Positions 45,461 to 54,750 of a stretch of 64,000 nt of DNA are shown piece by piece. This DNA comes from Erysipelothrix rhusiopathiae (GTDB lineage Bacteria > Bacillota_I > Bacilli_A > Erysipelotrichales > Erysipelotrichaceae): assembly GCF_900637845.1 (NCBI RefSeq), contig NZ_LR134439.1:372001-436000 (forward strand), written 5' to 3'. The position numbers and the translations under genes were made by a program. Numbering within the stretch: position 1 is the stretch's first letter; each line of letters starts with the position of its first letter. Below the pieces are notes generated by a model. That model searched no databases. It was given only the letters and a program-made list of their open reading frames with translations, and was not told the DNA's origin.

Positions 45461-47647
45461 ATGAAAAAGAATAAAGGCCGTGTAACACTCCCAAGTGAAA
45501 ACAACTTCCTTGAAGAAACCAAGGATTTAATGGACCGTTGGGGTGCAGATGCCTTGCGTGATAGTGATGGAACCAAATTAGATGAAGATTTAAAAAATCT
45601 TGATGCGAAAATCTATACAACGTATTTTGTAGCCCGAGGTCAAAATGAATTTGCGCTACAACATATAACGGAGGCTCAACAGATTTTCTTGATGAGTGAT
45701 TACCATCTTGCTATCAAAACAGAGCTTGAAATTCCATTTATGACAGGATATCTACGGGAACAACTTTCACCTGATTACAATCATGATCCTAAAGTTTGGT
45801 GGCAAGTTATTGATCGAACACGTAATGAAGTGGTTGATGTTTCGAAATGGGAGGTTGATTCAAAACGTGATGTTGTCGTGATAAAGGATACTGAACCGTT
45901 CCATGAATATACCGTTAATTTCCTTTCTTATATGATTTGGGATCCAACTCAAATGTATAACTACATCACAAACGACTGGAAAGATCGTGAGAAAGAGATT
46001 CCTTTCGATGTTCGACAACCACACTCTCAAAAATTTATGATGGATACACTGAAAGACTTTCTAGAAACCAATCCCAAAACCGATGTGATTCGTTTTACGA
46101 CGTTTTACTATCACTTTACTTTGTGCTTTAATGATCAACGAAAAGAAAAATTCGTGGACTGGTTTGGATATGGATCGAGTGTTTCTCCCCGTGCTTTAGA
46201 GGCGTTTGAAAAAGCGAAAGGCTACCGTCTCACCGCTGAAGACTTTATCCAAAATGGATATTATAATTCGACATTCTGCATGCCAACTCAAGCATATAAA
46301 GATTACATTGATTTCCAACAACAATTTGTCGCTCAGCAAGCTAAAGCAATGGTTGATTTGGTGCATTCATACGGTAAAGAAGCCATGATGTTTTTAGGTG
46401 ATAACTGGATTGGGGTTGAACCGTATGGAGCGTATTTCCATACAATAGGACTGGATGCAGTAGTGGGGAGTGTTGGCGGTGGGATGACGCTTCGACTTAT
46501 TTCCGATATTCCTCATGTAAAATATACGGAAGGACGTTTTTTACCGTATTTCTTCCCCGATACATTCTTTGACGGCAATGATGATGCAATTTTAAAAGAA
46601 GCAAATGACAATTGGATATCTGCACGTCGGGCATTAATGAGAAGTCCGCTTAATCGTATCGGTTACGGAGGATATCCAAGCCTTGCTTATAAATTTCCTA
46701 AGTTTGTCGATTATATTGCTAAAACTGCTGATGAATTTAGAGGGATAATTGATAAAATAGAAGATGTAAAACCGATGACTAAAGCAACGGTAGGGATTAT
46801 GAGTGCTTGGGGATCTCTACGTAGTTGGCAAAATTTCATGGTCGCACATGCTCTCCATTACAAACAAATATATTCTTACATTGGAATTTTAGAGTCGCTT
46901 AGTGGAATGGATGTTGATGTGCGTTTTCTAAGCTTTGATGAAATTAAGTTGGGTATTCCTGAAGACATCGATGTATTGATTAATGCGGGGGATGCCAAGA
47001 CATCATTTTCTGGAGATAGGGTTTGGGATGATCCAGCATTTGTTGCGGTTATTCGAAAATGGGTTTATGAAGGACATGGATTTATTGGAGTGGGCGAGCC
47101 TACAGCCTTTGAAAAAGGCGGGCATCTCTTCCAACTCCATGACGTATTAGGTGTTGATAGAGAACTCGGATTCACGCTTTCAACCGATAAATATTTCAAA
47201 GAACCCGTCTCACAACATTTTATTACAGAGGATCTTGTGGGGGCATTTAAATTTGGCGAATCAATAAACAATATTTACGCTCGATCTTCTGATACAGAAA
47301 TTATTAAAGTAGAAAATGAAAATGTCGTTCTTGCATCGAAGTCGTTTGGTAGAGGCCGTGGTGTGTACCTTACGGGTCTTCCTTACAGTTTTGAAAATAC
47401 ACGAGTTCTTTACCGTTCAATTTTTTATGCAATGAATAAAGAAAATAAAATGAAGAATTTCTTTGCTACAAACATTCATTGCGAAGTGAATGTATATCCA
47501 AATTCAGTGGCATTACTTAATAATACACATGAAAGACAAGAGACAATATTCTATGATGGTTTGGGAAATGCATTTGAAATAACGCTTGAACCATCTGAAA
47601 TTAAGTGGGGTGAACGCAATGAAGAAACTGTTGAATGGCATCATTAA
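45461..47647 (+). CDS. 1,3-beta-galactosyl-N-acetylhexosamine phosphorylase (GH112)
   Basis: The protein has 728 residues, close to the about 750 usual for GH112. It splits galacto-N-biose (Gal-beta1,3-GalNAc) and/or lacto-N-biose (Gal-beta1,3-GlcNAc) with phosphate to galactose 1-phosphate and the N-acetylhexosamine. Diagnostic blocks: MDRWGADALRDSDGT at the start, DPKVWWQVIDRT, FTTFYYHFTL and EAMMFLGDNWIGVEPYGAYF, whose Asp probably is the general acid. A C-terminal glutamine-amidotransferase-like and beta domain follows. It has no signal peptide, so it acts on the imported disaccharide. Whether it prefers the mucin core or the milk disaccharide is not readable by eye. Confidence 0.9.
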   Translation: MKKNKGRVTLPSENNFLEETKDLMDRWGADALRDSDGTKLDEDLKNLDAKIYTTYFVARGQNEFALQHITEAQQIFLMSDYHLAIKTELEIPFMTGYLREQLSPDYNHDPKVWWQVIDRTRNEVVDVSKWEVDSKRDVVVIKDTEPFHEYTVNFLSYMIWDPTQMYNYITNDWKDREKEIPFDVRQPHSQKFMMDTLKDFLETNPKTDVIRFTTFYYHFTLCFNDQRKEKFVDWFGYGSSVSPRALEAFEKAKGYRLTAEDFIQNGYYNSTFCMPTQAYKDYIDFQQQFVAQQAKAMVDLVHSYGKEAMMFLGDNWIGVEPYGAYFHTIGLDAVVGSVGGGMTLRLISDIPHVKYTEGRFLPYFFPDTFFDGNDDAILKEANDNWISARRALMRSPLNRIGYGGYPSLAYKFPKFVDYIAKTADEFRGIIDKIEDVKPMTKATVGIMSAWGSLRSWQNFMVAHALHYKQIYSYIGILESLSGMDVDVRFLSFDEIKLGIPEDIDVLINAGDAKTSFSGDRVWDDPAFVAVIRKWVYEGHGFIGVGEPTAFEKGGHLFQLHDVLGVDRELGFTLSTDKYFKEPVSQHFITEDLVGAFKFGESINNIYARSSDTEIIKVENENVVLASKSFGRGRGVYLTGLPYSFENTRVLYRSIFYAMNKENKMKNFFATNIHCEVNVYPNSVALLNNTHERQETIFYDGLGNAFEITLEPSEIKWGERNEETVEWHH

Positions 47648-47786
47648 CGTTTGCGTATTATTATTGGGTATTTGGATGGTAATCCATTTCCAAAAAACGA
47701 TCTCTATTCAATCGCTATTAATGATGATGATTGGTTTGGGGATGCTGCTCTATTTACTCTTTAGGTATAATAAACGTTTTCTTTAA
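47619..47786 (+). CDS. 55-residue membrane protein coupled to the GH112 gene
   Basis: This short gene starts at an ATG inside the end of the GH112 gene, overlapping by 29 nt, with a GGGGTG ribosome site. It has two hydrophobic helices (about 5-22 and 27-47) joined by a short loop and a basic tail (RYNKRFL). I recall similar small proteins beside Firmicutes GH112 genes (possibly DUF6903), but this is a memory, not a search. A terminator follows at once, so it ends the main operon. Confidence 0.65.
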   Translation: MKKLLNGIINVCVLLLGIWMVIHFQKTISIQSLLMMMIGLGMLLYLLFRYNKRFL

Positions 47787-47792
47787 TGAATT

Positions 47793-47824
47793 AAAATAAC
47801 ACCTGGTACTACAGGTGTTATTTT
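47793..47824 (+). terminator. Terminator of the glycan-utilisation operon
   Basis: AAAATAACACCTG (47793-47805) and CAGGTGTTATTTT (47812-47824) form a perfect 13-bp stem with a GTACTA loop. The second kinase copy therefore lies outside the main operon. Confidence 0.88.
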
Positions 47825-47856
47825 GGTCTTGCATTTGACAATAGAAGGATGAAAGT

Positions 47857-48942
47857 ATGGAATCTATAAACGAAGTTATAAAGGAATTTTGCTTTGATGG
47901 TGATGTAATAGAAGTTATACCATTTGGGAATGGACATATAAATGATACATATCGCGTTATTTGTTCACAAGGGAGTTATGTTCTCCAAAAAATTAACCAT
48001 AAAATCTTTTTAGATCCTCGAGGTCTTATTGAAAATATTGAAAAAGTAACAAATCATATTCGCAAAAAAGTACTGATACGTGGTGGTAATCCAAGTCGAG
48101 AAGTTTTGAACCTAATTCCGACTCGGCATCAAGAATATATTTTTTAAAGTGAAGTGGGTGCTTTTTGGCGTGCTTATAATTTGATTGATAATTCAATGTC
48201 CTTGGATCTTGTCGATAATATCGAGGATTTTTATCGAAGTGGTGTGGCATTTGGATCGTTTCAAAAAGATTTGGAAGATTTTCCAGTAGATACATTAAAT
48301 CTAACGATTCAAGACTTCCACAATACCCCGATGAGATATGAGCACTTCCATAGGTCTCTAGAATTAAATAGATCTGGACGAAAACACTTAGCATTACCGG
48401 AGATTGAATTTGTGCTAAAACATCAAGATTTTGCGGATACATTGTGGAATTATCATAGACTAGGCATGTTACCGTTAAAGGTGACACATAATGACACAAA
48501 GCTAAATAATGTTCTTTTAGATAAAGATACAAATGATGTTCTCTGTGTTGTGGACTTAGATACTGTAATGCCCGGATTTTCGCTCGATGATTTTGGAGAC
48601 TCGATTCGATTTGGTGCAAGTACTGCCCTAGAAGATGAAAAAGACTTAACGAAAGTGCACTTAAACATACCCTATTATGAAGCGTATGTTGATGGATTTA
48701 TAAAAGGCTCTCAAGGAAGCTTGTCCAATTTAGAGATTAAACTATTTCCAGAAGGTGCGAAAATGATGACGCTTGAATGTGGATTGCGTTTTCTTAAAGA
48801 CTATCTTGACGGAGATACATACTTTAAAACAAATTACCCAGAGCATAATCTTGTGAGGGCTCGGACACAGTTCAAACTTGTAAAGGAAATGGATGATTCA
48901 TGGGAAATATTAAAAAGTATAAGTCAAAAGTATATATCGTAG
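47857..48942 (+). pseudogene. Second N-acetylhexosamine kinase copy, broken by an in-frame stop
   Basis: The frame encodes a close paralogue of the kinase at 41061-42134 (same FGNGHINDTYRV, VTHNDTKLNNVLLD and DLDTVMPGFSLDDFGDSIRF blocks) and would be 361 residues. Codon 97 (48145-48147) is TAA, in the stretch that corresponds to the DCDYAVDEDGNYW loop of the intact copy, and the frame continues unchanged after it. It is thus a single nonsense mutation, not a frameshift. A GTG at 48154 could restart translation but has no good ribosome site and would lack the nucleotide lobe. Everything else looks undamaged, so the loss may be recent. Confidence 0.85.
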
Positions 48943-49022
48943 AATTATGAAATTTCGAATGGATTACTATGAATTTTAGGTGATATCGGTTACAATGTTT
49001 ACTATAAAAAGAAGGTGACATA

Positions 49023-49502
49023 ATGATACGATTGGCTACGCCCGATGATTTAGAAGCGATTCGTTTGATTGCATCCATTACGTGGAAAGAAGCGTATAAG
49101 GATTTAATCCCGCTTGATATTATTAATCGTTTTATTGAAGATGCTTATTCACCCACCGTTTTAGAGCGTCGCATTGAAACAACAAAATTTATGGTTGCGG
49201 TTCAAGATGATTACATCGTCGGATTTGCTAACTATGAAATTCGTGATAATGATTTATATATTGTCGCATTGTATGTACTTCCTACGCATCAACGTGCTGG
49301 TGTAGGTTCAGAGTTGCTATCATTTATTGAGGCAAGTGTTCCAGACACTATTAATCAAGCATATGTGGATGTGGAAAATGGTAATGTAAGTGCAGAAACA
49401 TTCTATAAGAAATATGGATTTGTCCAAAAAATATGTATACCAGATACTTTGTACGGTTATCCTTTAAAGACCTTACGTATGGTTTACGAAGTAAAACGTT
49501 GA
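49023..49502 (+). CDS. GNAT acetyltransferase
   Basis: The protein has 159 residues. It begins MIRLATPDDLEAIRLIASITW and has the acetyl-CoA loop VLPTHQRAGVGSELL followed by VENGNVSAETFYKKYGF, all typical of GNAT enzymes. AAGAAGGTG precedes the ATG. It has its own strong terminator. The substrate is unknown. It lies between the broken kinase and surface protein B and has no visible link to sugar use. Confidence 0.88.
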   Translation: MIRLATPDDLEAIRLIASITWKEAYKDLIPLDIINRFIEDAYSPTVLERRIETTKFMVAVQDDYIVGFANYEIRDNDLYIVALYVLPTHQRAGVGSELLSFIEASVPDTINQAYVDVENGNVSAETFYKKYGFVQKICIPDTLYGYPLKTLRMVYEVKR

Positions 49503-49522
49503 TAATTCAACGTTTTTTTTTA
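49494..49522 (+). terminator. Terminator of the GNAT gene
   Basis: AAACGTTGA (49494-49502), loop TAAT, TCAACGTTT (49507-49515) and a T-run. The stem includes the stop codon. Confidence 0.88.
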
Positions 49523-49978
49523 TTTATATATTTCAAACATCAATTAAAGACGAATTTTTTTATTCGCAATAATCTACTAATGATATCAGATTAAAGTATT
49601 TTAACTAAGACTGTTTATCAGTTGTGAACAAACAAGTTCAAGATTTTAAAATATATCTTACGAGAAAAGATGAGCAATTATTTGTTTTCGATTTTTTTTA
49701 AGAAATTATATTATAGAAACGAATATTAGGGTTGTAAAACACGGTGGTAAAATAAAAGAACATACTCGGACAAGAAAAGGGTAGCGCAACAAAAAAAGAC
49801 TGAATGTATAAAAAAAACGAAATATTTAACGACCGCAGATAAACATATTATGAAATTCAAAGCAAATACTTAGAAATAGATGAAGTTCTATGCTATCTTG
49901 TTAGAGCGTGCTTACGGAATGGGGAGGGGAAATACAAATACGCAACTATGTAGTATTGATATGTAAAGGAGCATTTAT
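49523..49978. other. Intergenic region before surface protein B
   Basis: About 456 bp of AT-rich DNA without a supported gene. It presumably carries the promoter of surface protein B, whose ribosome site is AAAGGAG at about 49966-49972. A short open stretch near 49731-49785 (reading VVKHGGKIKEHTRTRKG) has no start or length to be a gene and may be a remnant. No strong hairpin or repeat is visible. Confidence 0.5.
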
Positions 49979-52900
49979 ATGATGAAAAAAAATAAACTAA
50001 TGAACAAGATCATGACAATAGCACTGACATTTGTCTTGCTTGTAACAAGTATTTCAATGAATCAGAATTATACAATATCTGCACAAGAAACAGAGGAATT
50101 GTTTCCATTCCGAGGCAATAAATTACAAAACCCCTATTTAAGATATAGTGCAAATGAGAAATCAATTAAGAACTGGAAGATTACTTCTACAAATAACGTT
50201 TTTGGTGGTGAGCAAGATGGCGTCATCAATACGAAAGTCGTAGATGGTTTTAGAGATGTTGGAAAACCAAACTTTTTAGTTGGTGAAAAAAATGATACGG
50301 ATCAATCTGTATTCAAATCAAAATCAATGCGCGAGTCCGGTGCGACTACCGAAGAGAATAGAGCGTTTATTCTTGTCGGTCAGACAATTCAACTTCAAGC
50401 AGGATATGAGTATTATTTCCGTGCAGAATTAAAGAGTCCTAAAGGATCGAACAAAGGTGTATTGAATATTTATCCCGATAAAAAGACTTCTGGAGATCCT
50501 GTATTAGCTAAGCAAAACTTTACTGTCGATAGTCAAATGCAGATTGTAAGCTTACCATTTACGGCACAAGGAAGCGGGGAAGTTACTGTTTCCTTACGTC
50601 ATTTCGGAAACAACGATAAAAGTACACACTTAGAAATTCATAGAATGGGATTCTTCTTGAAAGATGACTATTTAATTCAAGAGGATACACATGCATTGTT
50701 TAATGACAGTGAATTCAAAGAATTAGTGGGTAAAGATACAACTGAAATTCAAAAAAATATTGATGCAATTCGTGCGAAAATTACAGCATCAGGAAACCCT
50801 TATGCAAGTGATGTAAAAGCATATGTAAATGACTTACTCGACAAGGCTCAAGCTTTATTAGATCAAGCAAAAGGGATTGAAAAAGCGATTAAGGATACTT
50901 TTGAGAACTTTGATGATAAAGTTCTTAAAGGTGAAGTAACACAAAGTACAATTGATGAACTTAAAAAGAATATTGATGAAGTTTCAAGTCCAGGACTTAA
51001 CGAAAAGCTAACTAATGATTTAAAAGAAGTTGAGCGCGTTTATGAATTACAAGAATTAAAACCTGTTCTTAAAGATGAACTTGAGAAGAAAGCTAATGAA
51101 GCAATCAAAAAAATTGAGGACTTAAAAAACGTATCTGAGTCCGAGAAAAAAGAAAAAATTGATGCAATCCAAAAGGAATTAGAAGATGGTAAGAAAGCAA
51201 TCGATAACGCAAAAACACGTGAAGATGCAACCAATTCTAAAGATAATTCTTCAGGAAACATCGATAAGATTGTTAATGATGTAACACTTGTTGATCGTAA
51301 AAACGACTCAAAAGCTGATCTTGATAAAAAAGCTGAAGATGCTAAGAAAGAAATCGATAAGTTACCAAACTTAACGGATGATGAAAAGCAAAAAGCTAAA
51401 GATGAGATTGATCAGAAAACAAATGATGGTAAAGATGCAATTGATCAAGGAACAACACCAAAAGATGTAGAAGATGCAAAAAACACAACCGATACATCGG
51501 TAAAAGAAACTGTAGATCAAAGTAACTTGCTGGATGCAAAAAATAAAGCGAAAAAAGATTTAGAAGCGAAAGCTGATGAAACGAAAAAAGCGATTGATGC
51601 ACTCCCTGGAATTTCTCAAGAAGCTAAAGATAAAGCCAAAGGTGAAATTGATAATGCGTTAAATAAAGGACTTGAAGGGGTAGAAACCGGTAAGTCTGTT
51701 GATGTTATTAATAAAGTTGTAACGGACACAAAAAATGAGATGGATGCAATAAAAGATGCGATCGTTAAAGAAAACAACGATAGTATCGATGCATTGATTA
51801 ACGATAAAAAATCAAATCTTGATGCTGAAGCGAAAAAAGCCAAAGAGGTAATCGATAAACTCGAAAACTTATCACAGACCGAAAAAGATGATGCCAAAAA
51901 ATTGATTGATGAAACGGTCAGTGACACATCAAAAGAACTTGATAAAGCAACAACACCTTCAGATATCAATACAATTTACAATCAAGGTAAAACTGATATT
52001 GGAAATGTTGTTATAAAAGCAGAACTTGATGATGCGAAAACAAAAGCAATTAAAGATTTAAATGCTAAAGCTGAAGAAGTTCGTAAACTCATTGCTGATA
52101 AACCGGCATTATCAGATCAACAACGTAGCGATGCAAATGATGAAATTAATAAGACACTTGCAGAAGCAATTAAACGTATTGAAGATACAACGGTTATTAA
52201 CGAAGTTCCTGACAACTTAAAAACAGGAATTGATGAATTAGATGCAATTGAACAAAAATATGAAGCAAAAAATAATGAAAATTTAGATAAGAAAAAAGAA
52301 GATTCTAAATCTGATTTAGACAAAAAATCTGAAGATGCTAAGAAAGAAATTGATAAGTTACCTAACTTAACAGATGATGAAAAGCAAAAAGCCAAAGATG
52401 ATATTGATCAAAAAAATCAAGATGGAAAAGATGCGATTGATCAGTCAAACGATCCAAAAGAAATTGACAAAGTGATTGATACGACGGATAAAGGAATCAA
52501 CGATATTGTTGACGACAACAAACTTCTTGATACAAAAAATAAAGCAAAAGATGACCTCGATAAAAAAGCTGAAGATGCTAAGAAAGTAATTGATAAGTTG
52601 CCAAACTTAACAGAAGATGAAAAGCAAAAAGCTAAAGATGATGTTGGTCAAAAAACAAAAGAAGGTAAAGATGCAATTGATCAAGGTACAACGCCAAAAG
52701 ATGTTGAAGATGCAAAAAACACAACAGATACTGCGGTGAAAGATATCGTAGATCAAAGCACATTACAAGATGCAAAAAACAAAGCGAAAAAAGATTTAGA
52801 AGCGAAAGCTGATGAAACGAAAAAAGCGATTGATGCACTTCCTGGTCTTTCTCAAGAAATTAAAAATAAAGCAAAAGGTGAGATCGAGAACGCTCTAAGT

Positions 52901-54607
52901 AATGGACTTCAAAATATTGAAACAGGTAAGTCTATCGAAGATGTTAATAAAGTTGTTTCCGAAACAAAAACAGAGATGGACGCAATTAAAGATGCACTCA
53001 TTAAAGAAAATTTCGAGTCACTTGAAAAACTTAAAGATGATAAAAAAGCAAATTTAAATGCTGAAGCTGAGAAAGCTAAAGAAACAATCGATAAACTTGA
53101 AAACTTATCACAAGCTGACAAAGACAAAGCGAAGAAAGTTATTGACCAAACGGTCAATAATGCTTCAAAAGAACTTGATAAAGCAACAACACCTTCAGAT
53201 ATCAATACAATTTACAATCAAGGTAAAACAGATATAGGAAATGTTGTGGTAAAAGCAGAACTTGATGATGCCAAAATTAAAGCCGTTGCCGATTTAAAAG
53301 CTAAAGCGGATGAAGTTCGAAAACAAATTGCAGATAAACCGTCACTTTCAAATCAACAACGCAAAGAAGCAAATGATGAAATTAATAAAACACTTACGGA
53401 TGCAATTAAGCGTATTGAAGACACAACTGTGATTACTGATGTTCCTGAAAATTTAAAAACAGGAATTGATGAATTAAATGCAATTGAAAAGAAATACGAA
53501 GCGAAAAACACAGGCAATTTAGACAAGAAAAAAGAAGATTCCAAATCTGAACTTGATAAAAAAGCTGAAGATGCTAAGAAAGAAATTGATAAGTTACCAA
53601 ACTTAACGGATGAAGAAAAAAATAAAGCCAAAGACGAAATTAATCAAAAAAATCAAGAGAGCAAAGATGCGATTGATCAGTCAAACGATCCAAAAGAAAT
53701 TGATAAAGTGATTGATACAACGGATAAAGGAATCAACGACATTGTTGACGACAACAAACTTCTTGATACAAAAAATAAAGCGAAAGATGATTTCGATAAA
53801 AAAGCAGAAGATGCTAAAAAGGAAATCGATAAGTTACCAAACTTAACAGATGAAGAGAAAACTAAAGCAAAAGAAGAAATTGAACAAAAAAATCAAGAGA
53901 GTAAAGATGCGATTGATCAGTCAAAAGACTCAAAAGAAATTGACAAAGTGATTGATACAACTGAAAAAGGAATCAACGATATTGTTGAGGACAACAAACT
54001 TCTTGATACAAAGAATAAAGCGAAAGATGATCTCGATAAAAAAGCTGAGGATGCTAAAAAAGAAATCGATAAGTTACCAAACTTAACGGATGATGAAAAG
54101 CAAAAAGCGAAAGATGATATTGATCAGAAAACAGAAGAAGGTAAAAATGCAATTGATCAAGGTACGACACCAAAAGATGTTGAAAATGCAAAAAATACAA
54201 CGGATACTGCGGTGAAAGACATTGTAGATCAAAGCACATTACAAGATGCAAAAAACAAAGCGAAAAAAGACTTAGAAGCAAAAGCTGATGAAACGAAAAA
54301 AGCGATTGATGCACTTCCTGGACTTTCCCAAGAAGCAAAAGATAAAGCTAAGGCAGAGGTGGATAAAGTGTTAAAAGAAGGTCTCGCTTCAATTGATTCA
54401 GGTTCAAAGGTTGAAAAAGTTAATAAATCGTTACACAATTCAATGGACCAAATGGATAAAATTGTTAAAGCCTTATCAAAACCACAATCGGTTCTTCCGG
54501 CAGCTGGGATTACTGCAAGTAGTATTCGTCTTTATGGATTACTACTAAGCCTTGTTGGTATGCTAATCTTTGTAATACAAACAAAGAAAAACCGTTATAA
54601 TCATTAA
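49979..54607 (+). CDS. Giant coiled-coil surface protein B, 1,542 aa, LPAAG-type anchor
   Basis: It is the paralogue of surface protein A, with the same signal peptide type, N-terminal globular domain (LFPFRGNKLQNPYLRY through HLEIHRMGFFLKDDYLIQ) and about 80-residue helical repeats. The C-terminus has LPAAG (1506-1510), a hydrophobic helix and a KKNRYNH tail. This is a plausible variant sorting signal with Ala for Thr. Compared with A it lacks one 332-codon block near the start of the rod and has about 160 extra codons (two 80-residue units) near its end. It is probably a rod-like adhesin that projects the N-terminal domain. The ligand is unknown. Confidence 0.9.
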   Translation: MMKKNKLMNKIMTIALTFVLLVTSISMNQNYTISAQETEELFPFRGNKLQNPYLRYSANEKSIKNWKITSTNNVFGGEQDGVINTKVVDGFRDVGKPNFLVGEKNDTDQSVFKSKSMRESGATTEENRAFILVGQTIQLQAGYEYYFRAELKSPKGSNKGVLNIYPDKKTSGDPVLAKQNFTVDSQMQIVSLPFTAQGSGEVTVSLRHFGNNDKSTHLEIHRMGFFLKDDYLIQEDTHALFNDSEFKELVGKDTTEIQKNIDAIRAKITASGNPYASDVKAYVNDLLDKAQALLDQAKGIEKAIKDTFENFDDKVLKGEVTQSTIDELKKNIDEVSSPGLNEKLTNDLKEVERVYELQELKPVLKDELEKKANEAIKKIEDLKNVSESEKKEKIDAIQKELEDGKKAIDNAKTREDATNSKDNSSGNIDKIVNDVTLVDRKNDSKADLDKKAEDAKKEIDKLPNLTDDEKQKAKDEIDQKTNDGKDAIDQGTTPKDVEDAKNTTDTSVKETVDQSNLLDAKNKAKKDLEAKADETKKAIDALPGISQEAKDKAKGEIDNALNKGLEGVETGKSVDVINKVVTDTKNEMDAIKDAIVKENNDSIDALINDKKSNLDAEAKKAKEVIDKLENLSQTEKDDAKKLIDETVSDTSKELDKATTPSDINTIYNQGKTDIGNVVIKAELDDAKTKAIKDLNAKAEEVRKLIADKPALSDQQRSDANDEINKTLAEAIKRIEDTTVINEVPDNLKTGIDELDAIEQKYEAKNNENLDKKKEDSKSDLDKKSEDAKKEIDKLPNLTDDEKQKAKDDIDQKNQDGKDAIDQSNDPKEIDKVIDTTDKGINDIVDDNKLLDTKNKAKDDLDKKAEDAKKVIDKLPNLTEDEKQKAKDDVGQKTKEGKDAIDQGTTPKDVEDAKNTTDTAVKDIVDQSTLQDAKNKAKKDLEAKADETKKAIDALPGLSQEIKNKAKGEIENALSNGLQNIETGKSIEDVNKVVSETKTEMDAIKDALIKENFESLEKLKDDKKANLNAEAEKAKETIDKLENLSQADKDKAKKVIDQTVNNASKELDKATTPSDINTIYNQGKTDIGNVVVKAELDDAKIKAVADLKAKADEVRKQIADKPSLSNQQRKEANDEINKTLTDAIKRIEDTTVITDVPENLKTGIDELNAIEKKYEAKNTGNLDKKKEDSKSELDKKAEDAKKEIDKLPNLTDEEKNKAKDEINQKNQESKDAIDQSNDPKEIDKVIDTTDKGINDIVDDNKLLDTKNKAKDDFDKKAEDAKKEIDKLPNLTDEEKTKAKEEIEQKNQESKDAIDQSKDSKEIDKVIDTTEKGINDIVEDNKLLDTKNKAKDDLDKKAEDAKKEIDKLPNLTDDEKQKAKDDIDQKTEEGKNAIDQGTTPKDVENAKNTTDTAVKDIVDQSTLQDAKNKAKKDLEAKADETKKAIDALPGLSQEAKDKAKAEVDKVLKEGLASIDSGSKVEKVNKSLHNSMDQMDKIVKALSKPQSVLPAAGITASSIRLYGLLLSLVGMLIFVIQTKKNRYNH
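51300..54360 (+). repeat. Repeats in surface protein B shared with surface protein A
   Basis: Units of about 80 codons. From 51515 to 53590 the DNA aligns with 37250-39325 of gene A at a constant offset of 14,265 bases, with few differences between 52217 and 53590. The two units near 53740-54070 are an extra tandem expansion not seen in A. Confidence 0.8.
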
Positions 54608-54634
54608 AATCTTTTATTGAAAATATTCATTTAT

Positions 54635-54674
54635 AAACCGAAACTCAAAGGATAATCTGAGTTTCGGTTTTTTA
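54635..54674 (+). terminator. Terminator of surface protein B
   Basis: AAACCGAAACTCA (54635-54647) pairs perfectly with TGAGTTTCGGTTT (54658-54670), then more T. Confidence 0.9.
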
Positions 54675-54750
54675 TTAATTTATATTGCTTTAATTGTGTA
54701 TCTACGCATTCTAAATGTGTAAAATATCAAGTAATATCACCCAAAACACT

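Noticed and set aside
47835-47840. TTGACA before the broken kinase as a promoter -35 box
   Set aside because: Only 16 bases separate it from the start codon, leaving no room for a -10 box and ribosome site.
48026-48619. 197-codon minus-strand open frame opposite the broken kinase
   Set aside because: It is a shadow of the conserved kinase reading frame, which shows clear family motifs on the plus strand.
48154-48942. A separate kinase-like gene starting at GTG 48154
   Set aside because: It is in the same frame as the upstream fragment, lacks a good ribosome site and would lack the N-terminal lobe. One gene with a nonsense codon is simpler.
49731-49785. Coding remnant reading VVKHGGKIKEHTRTRKG
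   Set aside because: It is too short, has no start or flanking homology that I can see, and is probably chance.
51040-54438. Many Ser/Leu/Phe-rich minus-strand open frames inside the giant surface proteins
   Set aside because: They mirror the Lys/Asp/Glu-rich repeats and recur with the repeat period; none has a ribosome site.
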